Assembly: GCA_003650185.1 (NCBI GenBank)
Contig: QMOF01000069.1
Coordinates: 1-9,792, forward strand
Length of the DNA stretch: 9,792 bases
Source: Chloroflexota bacterium
GTDB lineage: Bacteria > Chloroflexota > Dehalococcoidia > UBA2247 > RBG-13-53-26
Direction: 5' to 3'
Shown here: positions 6,390 through 9,792 of the stretch, one piece after another
How the letters are laid out: each line of letters opens with the position of its first letter
Numbering within the stretch: the first letter of the stretch is position 1
The notes under the pieces: generated by a model
Told to the model about the DNA's origin: nothing
What the model saw: only the letters and a program-made list of their open reading frames with translations
Databases searched by the model: none
Program-made: the position numbers and the translations under genes

Positions 6390-7241
6390 ATGGCTAATAT
6401 TCGCTTGATTCGCCGCCGCATTCGCAGTATCCAGTCCACTGCCAAGATCACCAGGGCGATGGAAATGATAGCCGCCTCCAAGATGAGGCGGGCCCAGCAG
6501 AACGTCCTTGCTGGCAGGCCCTATGCGGAGAAGATACGTCAAGTCCTGGCCCACCTGGCGGCCCAGCCAGGAGCCGCTGTTCACCCCCTGCTGGAGCGAA
6601 GAGAGGTGAGCAACATCCAGGTGATTCACATCACGCCAGACCGCGGTCTCTGTGGGGGTCTGAACACCAACATGAACCGGAGCACAGCCAGCTTCATCCT
6701 GGAGCAGGTCGCGCCCACCGTGCTGATTACGGTCGGGAAGAAGGGCAGAGACTACATGACGCGCTACGGGCGCCAGGTGCAGGCCGAGTTTACCGCGATT
6801 GGCGACCAGCCGAGCTTGATGGACACTCTTCCCATATCCAGGATTGTCATCGATGACTACAGCAACGGCTCTGTGGACGCGGTCTACCTTGCCTACCCCC
6901 GGTTTGTCAACACCATGATCCAGCGGCCTGTGCTGGACCAGTTGCTCCCTGTTCAACCGGCCACCATAGAGCGCCCCGGCGAGATAGAGTACATCTATGA
7001 ACCAAGCAGCAAGGCTGTGCTGGCTGAGCTTCTTCCACGCTTTGTGGAGATGGAGGTATACCACGCTGTCCTGGAGTCTATTGCCAGTGAGCAGTCGGCA
7101 AGGATGGTGGCCATGCGCAACGCCACAGAGAATGCCAACGAGATGGTGCAGGACCTGACTCTGGCGTACAACAAGGCCCGTCAGGAGATGATTACCAAGG
7201 AGCTTCTTGATATCACCGGCGGAGCAGAGGCGCTAGCTTAG
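6390..7241 (+). CDS. atpG: ATP synthase subunit gamma (central shaft)
   Basis: Rotor shaft turning inside the alpha3beta3 hexamer. The 283 residues are of normal length. The N-terminal helix (IRLIRRRIRSIQSTAKITRA, then MEMIAASKMRRAQ) and C-terminal helix (SARMVAMRNATENANEMVQD, then ITKELLDITGGAEAL) form the coiled coil, and the central Rossmann-like domain has the conserved DRGLCGGLN (about residue 88 onward). No chloroplast-type redox cysteine insertion is seen. The ATG at 6390 follows GAGGTG with very short spacing; the gap from atpA is 46 nt. The stop codon overlaps the atpD Shine-Dalgarno sequence. Confidence 0.97.
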   Translation: MANIRLIRRRIRSIQSTAKITRAMEMIAASKMRRAQQNVLAGRPYAEKIRQVLAHLAAQPGAAVHPLLERREVSNIQVIHITPDRGLCGGLNTNMNRSTASFILEQVAPTVLITVGKKGRDYMTRYGRQVQAEFTAIGDQPSLMDTLPISRIVIDDYSNGSVDAVYLAYPRFVNTMIQRPVLDQLLPVQPATIERPGEIEYIYEPSSKAVLAELLPRFVEMEVYHAVLESIASEQSARMVAMRNATENANEMVQDLTLAYNKARQEMITKELLDITGGAEALA

Positions 7242-7250
7242 GAGGAGAGT

Positions 7251-8642
7251 ATGGCTAAGGGCAAAGTCGTCCAGGTGATCGGAACGGTAGTAGACATCGA
7301 ATTCCCGCCAGATGAGCTACCGGCCCTTTTCAACTCCATCGAGATACCCCGCAACGGGGATAAGATCGTACTGGAGGTCCAGCACCATATCGGCAACAAC
7401 TGGGCCAGGTGCTTGTCCCTTTCGCCCACGGACGGGCTGCAACGGGGAGTGGAGGCCATTGATACAGGGGCGCCGCTTCTAGTGCCCGTGGGAGAGGCTA
7501 CCCTGGGCCGACTTTTCAATGTTCTGGGGGAGCCTCTGGACGAGTTGGGCGAGGTCAAGGCGGACGAGAGATGGCCCATTCACCGCTCGCCTCCCTCCTT
7601 TGAGGAGCAGGAAACAAGCACTCAGATGTTGGAAACAGGGCTCAAGGTGATCGACCTGATCACCCCATTCACCAGAGGCGGCAAGGTTGGGGCCTATGGT
7701 GGGGCGGGGGTGGGCAAAACGGTCATCATCATGGAGCTCATGCACAACATAGCCAGGATTCACGGCGGCTTCTCCGTTTTTGCCGGTGTAGGGGAGCGGT
7801 CCCGCGAAGGGAACGACCTCTGGGTCGAGATGAGAGAGTCTGGCGTTATCGAAAAGACAGCCCTTGTATTCGGGCAGATGAACGAGCCACCGGGAGTTCG
7901 GGCGCGAGTAGCGCTGACTGGCCTGACCATGGCAGAGTATTTCCGGGATGTCAAGGGGCAGGACGTCTTGCTGTTCATCGACAACATTTACCGCTATGTC
8001 CTGGCCGGGATGGAGGTCTCGGCATTGCTGGGACGCATGCCTTCGGCCGTAGGCTATCAGCCAACCTTGAGCACGGAGGTGGGTGAGCTGGAGGAGCGGA
8101 TCACCTCCACAAAGAAGGGATCAATCACCTCGTTCCAGGCTATCTATGTCCCGGCTGACGACTATTCCGATCCCGGAATAGTCAGCACCATGGGCCACCT
8201 GGATGCAGTCATAGCCCTGGAGCGCTCCATTGCGGAGTTGGGAATCTACCCCGCTGTGGATCCTCTGGCATCTACCTCTCGTATTCTGGACCCGCTGGTA
8301 GTGGGCGAGGAACACTATCGCGTGGCCAGAGGGGTGCAGACTGTACTGCAGCGATACAAGGAGCTTCAGGACATCATCGCCATTCTGGGCATTGAGGAGC
8401 TTTCCGAGGAGGACAAGCTCACCGTCACCCGAGCGCGCCGCATTCAGCGATTTCTTTCGCAGCCCATGTTTGTCGCCGAGGCTTTTACCGGCACGGAAGG
8501 GAGGTACGTTCCTGTCAAGGAAACAGTGCGAGGCTTCGCAGAGATTCTCGAAGGCAAGCATGATGCACTGCCTGAGCAGGCCTTCTACATGGTGGGAACG
8601 ATAGATGAGGCAGTTGAGAAAGCCAAGAGCCTGGGGGCGTAG
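7251..8642 (+). CDS. atpD: ATP synthase subunit beta (catalytic)
   Basis: Catalytic subunit that makes or hydrolyses ATP. The 463 residues show the P-loop GGAGVGKT (150-157, Lys156, Thr157), the catalytic Glu182-Arg183 in GERSREGNDLW, Walker B LLFIDNIYRY, the LLGRMPSAVGYQPTLSTE block, GIYPAVDPLASTSRILDP around the adenine-binding tyrosine, and EELSEED (382-388; usually DELSEED), which contacts the rotor. All catalytic residues are present, so the enzyme should be active. The region after the catch loop is divergent: DDYSDPGIVSTMGHLDA (303-319) where almost all F-type beta subunits have DDYTDPAPATTFAHLDA. AGGAGGAG (7240-7247) precedes the ATG and overlaps the atpG stop. Confidence 0.98.
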   Translation: MAKGKVVQVIGTVVDIEFPPDELPALFNSIEIPRNGDKIVLEVQHHIGNNWARCLSLSPTDGLQRGVEAIDTGAPLLVPVGEATLGRLFNVLGEPLDELGEVKADERWPIHRSPPSFEEQETSTQMLETGLKVIDLITPFTRGGKVGAYGGAGVGKTVIIMELMHNIARIHGGFSVFAGVGERSREGNDLWVEMRESGVIEKTALVFGQMNEPPGVRARVALTGLTMAEYFRDVKGQDVLLFIDNIYRYVLAGMEVSALLGRMPSAVGYQPTLSTEVGELEERITSTKKGSITSFQAIYVPADDYSDPGIVSTMGHLDAVIALERSIAELGIYPAVDPLASTSRILDPLVVGEEHYRVARGVQTVLQRYKELQDIIAILGIEELSEEDKLTVTRARRIQRFLSQPMFVAEAFTGTEGRYVPVKETVRGFAEILEGKHDALPEQAFYMVGTIDEAVEKAKSLGA

Positions 8643-8644
8643 AG

Positions 8645-9070
8645 ATGGCCGGTTTGACGCTTGAGATAGTGACGGCAGAGGCCATGACGTATTCCGGGGA
8701 GGTGGACATCGTTATCGCGCCGGGTATCATGGGGCAAATGGCCATCCTGCCGCATCATGCGCCACTCATGACCATGCTGGAACCGGGGGAGTTGTGTGTC
8801 AGAAAAGGCCCGGAGGAAACCCTGATAGCCATCAGCGGCGGGTTTCTCGAGGTGTTGGATGACAAGGTGGTCATCCTGGCCGATGCTGCAGAGCGGGCCG
8901 ACGATATTGATCTGGCCCGAGCCGAGGCCGCCAGGCGACGGGCGGAGGAAAGGTTGAAATCAGGGGCGCCTGGCGTCGATCACGCCCGCGCAGAAGCAGC
9001 GCTGCGCCGATCCTTGGCTCGACTCAAAGTAGCGGAGCGGACACGAAAGCGGGAGAAGAGGCTGACTTGA
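8645..9070 (+). CDS. atpC: ATP synthase subunit epsilon
   Basis: Rotor-foot subunit that couples gamma to the c-ring and can inhibit ATP hydrolysis. The 141 residues comprise an N-terminal beta-sandwich (LTLEIVTAEAMTYSGEVDIV; GIMGQMAILPHHAPLMTML; AISGGFLEVLDDKVVILADA) and a C-terminal two-helix domain (about 88-141) that ends in a strongly basic tail. Residues 88-93 read IDLARA and fit the I(L)DxxRA motif linked to ATP binding in Bacillus-type epsilon subunits; ATP sensing is therefore possible but unproven. The start is 2 nt after the atpD stop with little Shine-Dalgarno sequence, so it is probably coupled to atpD. It is the last gene of the operon. Confidence 0.96.
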   Translation: MAGLTLEIVTAEAMTYSGEVDIVIAPGIMGQMAILPHHAPLMTMLEPGELCVRKGPEETLIAISGGFLEVLDDKVVILADAAERADDIDLARAEAARRRAEERLKSGAPGVDHARAEAALRRSLARLKVAERTRKREKRLT

Positions 9071-9085
9071 CGGTGCTTCAGTCAG
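9062..9085. terminator. Possible short shared hairpin between convergent atpC and khpA
   Basis: CTGACT (9062-9067) and AGTCAG (9080-9085) form a 6-bp inverted repeat around a 12-nt loop, spanning both convergent stop codons. There is no T-run on either strand, so evidence for termination is weak; I saw no better terminator in the 11 nt between the two genes. Confidence 0.2.
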
Positions 9086-9309
9086 ACGATCTCTAGCTGA
9101 GCTCGAACGCCTTCCCTGACGGCCGCTACTCTCAGCAGGGTGCGCATTGCCTGGGCTACTTTACCCTGCTTGCCAATTACTCTGCCTCTATCCTCGGGAG
9201 CAACCTGCAATCTGAGGATGGTGCCATCCGAGTTCGTCTCTACGTTCACTACCACAGAATCAGGCATAGTCACAATGGATCTGGCGATATACTCCACGAG
9301 CTGCTTCAT
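9082..9309 (-). CDS. khpA: KH-domain RNA-binding protein KhpA
   Basis: A 75-residue single KH-domain protein of the KhpA (YlqC) family, which binds RNA, in several Gram-positive bacteria as a partner of KhpB. Visible are the start MKQLVEYIARSIVTMPDSV and the RNA-binding GxxG loop in GRVIGKQGKVAQAMRTLLR. The frame can be extended upstream to 9411, but that would overlap rpsP and the extension has no family features. The ATG at 9309 is preceded by GGGGGG and gives the usual family length. It lies 19 nt after rpsP, as in many bacteria, but the rimM and trmD genes that often follow are absent: atpC converges directly on it. Confidence 0.93.
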   Translation of the reverse strand: MKQLVEYIARSIVTMPDSVVVNVETNSDGTILRLQVAPEDRGRVIGKQGKVAQAMRTLLRVAAVREGVRAQLEIV

Positions 9310-9328
9310 GTTACCCCCCACTTTGCGG

Positions 9329-9592
9329 TTACCTCTGCTCGGAGCTGGACCTTGCTGCAATCCCCAGCTTTGATAGCAGCCTCGCGACCGACTCCGTTGG
9401 CTGAGCACCATGCCGAAGCCACTTCAGTGCCTTTTCCTGGTCAATGGACACTGTCTCTGGGTCGGTCAGAGGGTTGTAGTAGCCGATCTTCTCGATGTAA
9501 GCACCATCACGAGGGGCACGAGCATCCACTGCCACAACCTGATAGCTAGGCTTATTCTTCGTCCCTACCCGTCTCAGTCTTATCTTTACCAT
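9329..9592 (-). CDS. rpsP: 30S ribosomal protein S16
   Basis: Small-subunit ribosomal protein that binds 16S rRNA during assembly. The 87 residues start with the S16 signature MVKIRLRRVGTKNKPSYQVV, followed by ARAPRDG and IEKIGYYNPLTDPE, and include the KALKWLRHGAQPTESV helix. Length is typical. The ATG at 9592 has only a weak GGGG-containing ribosome binding site. It is first in an rpsP-khpA pair and is preceded by a very good promoter. ffh, which is frequently upstream, is not seen; an insertion sequence end lies there instead. Confidence 0.97.
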   Translation of the reverse strand: MVKIRLRRVGTKNKPSYQVVAVDARAPRDGAYIEKIGYYNPLTDPETVSIDQEKALKWLRHGAQPTESVARLLSKLGIAARSSSEQR

Positions 9593-9616
9593 GACCCCAG
9601 TTAGATCGTATAAGCG

Positions 9617-9630
9617 GTACCCGGGGGTAC
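9617..9630. promoter_or_regulatory. Palindrome at the predicted rpsP transcription start
   Basis: GTACCC (9617-9622) and GGGTAC (9625-9630) form a near-continuous palindrome with a 2-bp centre. The predicted transcription start (about 9630) falls at its edge. It could be an operator or simply a chance palindrome; I know of no regulator for it. Confidence 0.35.
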
Positions 9631-9636
9631 AGAGTT

Positions 9637-9665
9637 ATTATCGGCCCTAATGACCAAATTGTCAA
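9637..9665 (-). promoter_or_regulatory. Near-consensus sigma70-type promoter for rpsP-khpA
   Basis: On the - strand TTGACA (9665-9660, perfect -35) is separated by exactly 17 bp from GATAAT (9642-9637, 5/6 match to TATAAT). Transcription would start near 9630, giving a leader of about 38 nt to the rpsP ATG. The -35 hexamer coincides with the proposed terminus of the adjacent insertion sequence, so the promoter may be a hybrid of element and host DNA. Confidence 0.7.
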
Positions 9666-9792
9666 CATTCTGTACTCGTCCACTACATATGAGACAGTTG
9701 GAGGTCCGGGGCGATCTCCGGATGGCAGTCTCTAAGATACTCCGCAGGCGTTCTCCATTGCAATGCTTGATGAGGGCGGATGTGGTTATAGA
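9660..9792. mobile_element. End of an insertion sequence (continues past window)
   Basis: The transposase C-terminus on the - strand stops at 9683. About 23 nt further on lies TGTCAACATTCTGTACTCG (from 9660), which begins with the TG that is usual at IS3/IS481-type termini and is placed as expected for a terminal inverted repeat. The other end and the target duplication are outside the window or not verifiable, so the exact boundary is inferred. Confidence 0.6.
9683..9792 (-). CDS. Transposase C-terminus, integrase-core (rve) type, partial
   Basis: The last 35 codons of a reading frame entering from the right edge end in TAG at 9685-9683. The sequence YNHIRPHQAL, then TPAEYL, is the hallmark C-terminal motif of DDE transposases of the IS3/IS481 groups (YN..RPH..L....P..Y). 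The frame is open and undamaged here. The catalytic residues lie outside the window, so whether the gene is intact cannot be judged. The group assignment (IS481 or IS3) is tentative. Confidence 0.85.
   Translation of the reverse strand, partial: YNHIRPHQALQWRTPAEYLRDCHPEIAPDLQLSHM

Noticed and set aside
9310..9411. Longer N-terminus for khpA starting at 9411
   Set aside because: The extension overlaps the 3' end of rpsP, resembles no KH protein, and an internal ATG at 9309 has a G-rich ribosome binding site and gives the normal length.

Overview
The window holds a complete bacterial F-type ATP synthase (F1Fo) operon on the + strand. It is flanked by translation genes on the - strand: the 5' part of a lysyl-tRNA synthetase gene at the left, and rpsP-khpA at the right, followed by the end of an insertion sequence that runs off the right edge. 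The DNA is moderately GC-rich and the gene order is typically bacterial, with one b-subunit gene. Protein style and gene arrangement would fit Chloroflexota/Dehalococcoidia-like bacteria, but this is an impression; a similarity search is needed to place it.

Layout: lysS (-, C-terminus cut by the edge); about 420 bp of intergenic DNA with a candidate promoter and a strong leader hairpin; atpI/atpZ-type gene, atpB (a), atpE (c), an unannotated ~40-aa single-span membrane ORF, atpF (b), atpH (delta), a 183-nt gap, atpA (alpha), atpG (gamma), atpD (beta), atpC (epsilon). The operon ends 11 nt from the convergent stop of khpA, which is preceded (on -) by rpsP. Upstream of rpsP lies a near-consensus sigma70-type promoter, then the terminus of an IS carrying an rve-type transposase.

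Together the atp genes encode one rotary ATP synthase: a/b/c form the membrane part, delta and b the stator, gamma and epsilon the rotor stalk, alpha3beta3 the catalytic head. The c subunit lacks the sodium-ligand pattern, so proton coupling is predicted.

The most unusual points are: (1) subunit a (373 aa) carries an extra ~70-residue segment in the predicted extracytoplasmic loop that reads as two hemi-repeats of a biotinyl/lipoyl-like barrel-sandwich hybrid without the modifiable lysine; (2) a small hydrophobic ORF with a good ribosome binding site sits between atpE and atpF; (3) the alpha P-loop reads GDRFTGKS instead of GDRQTGKT and the beta catch-loop region is also divergent; (4) the rpsP promoter appears to be a hybrid whose -35 hexamer lies in the IS terminus.
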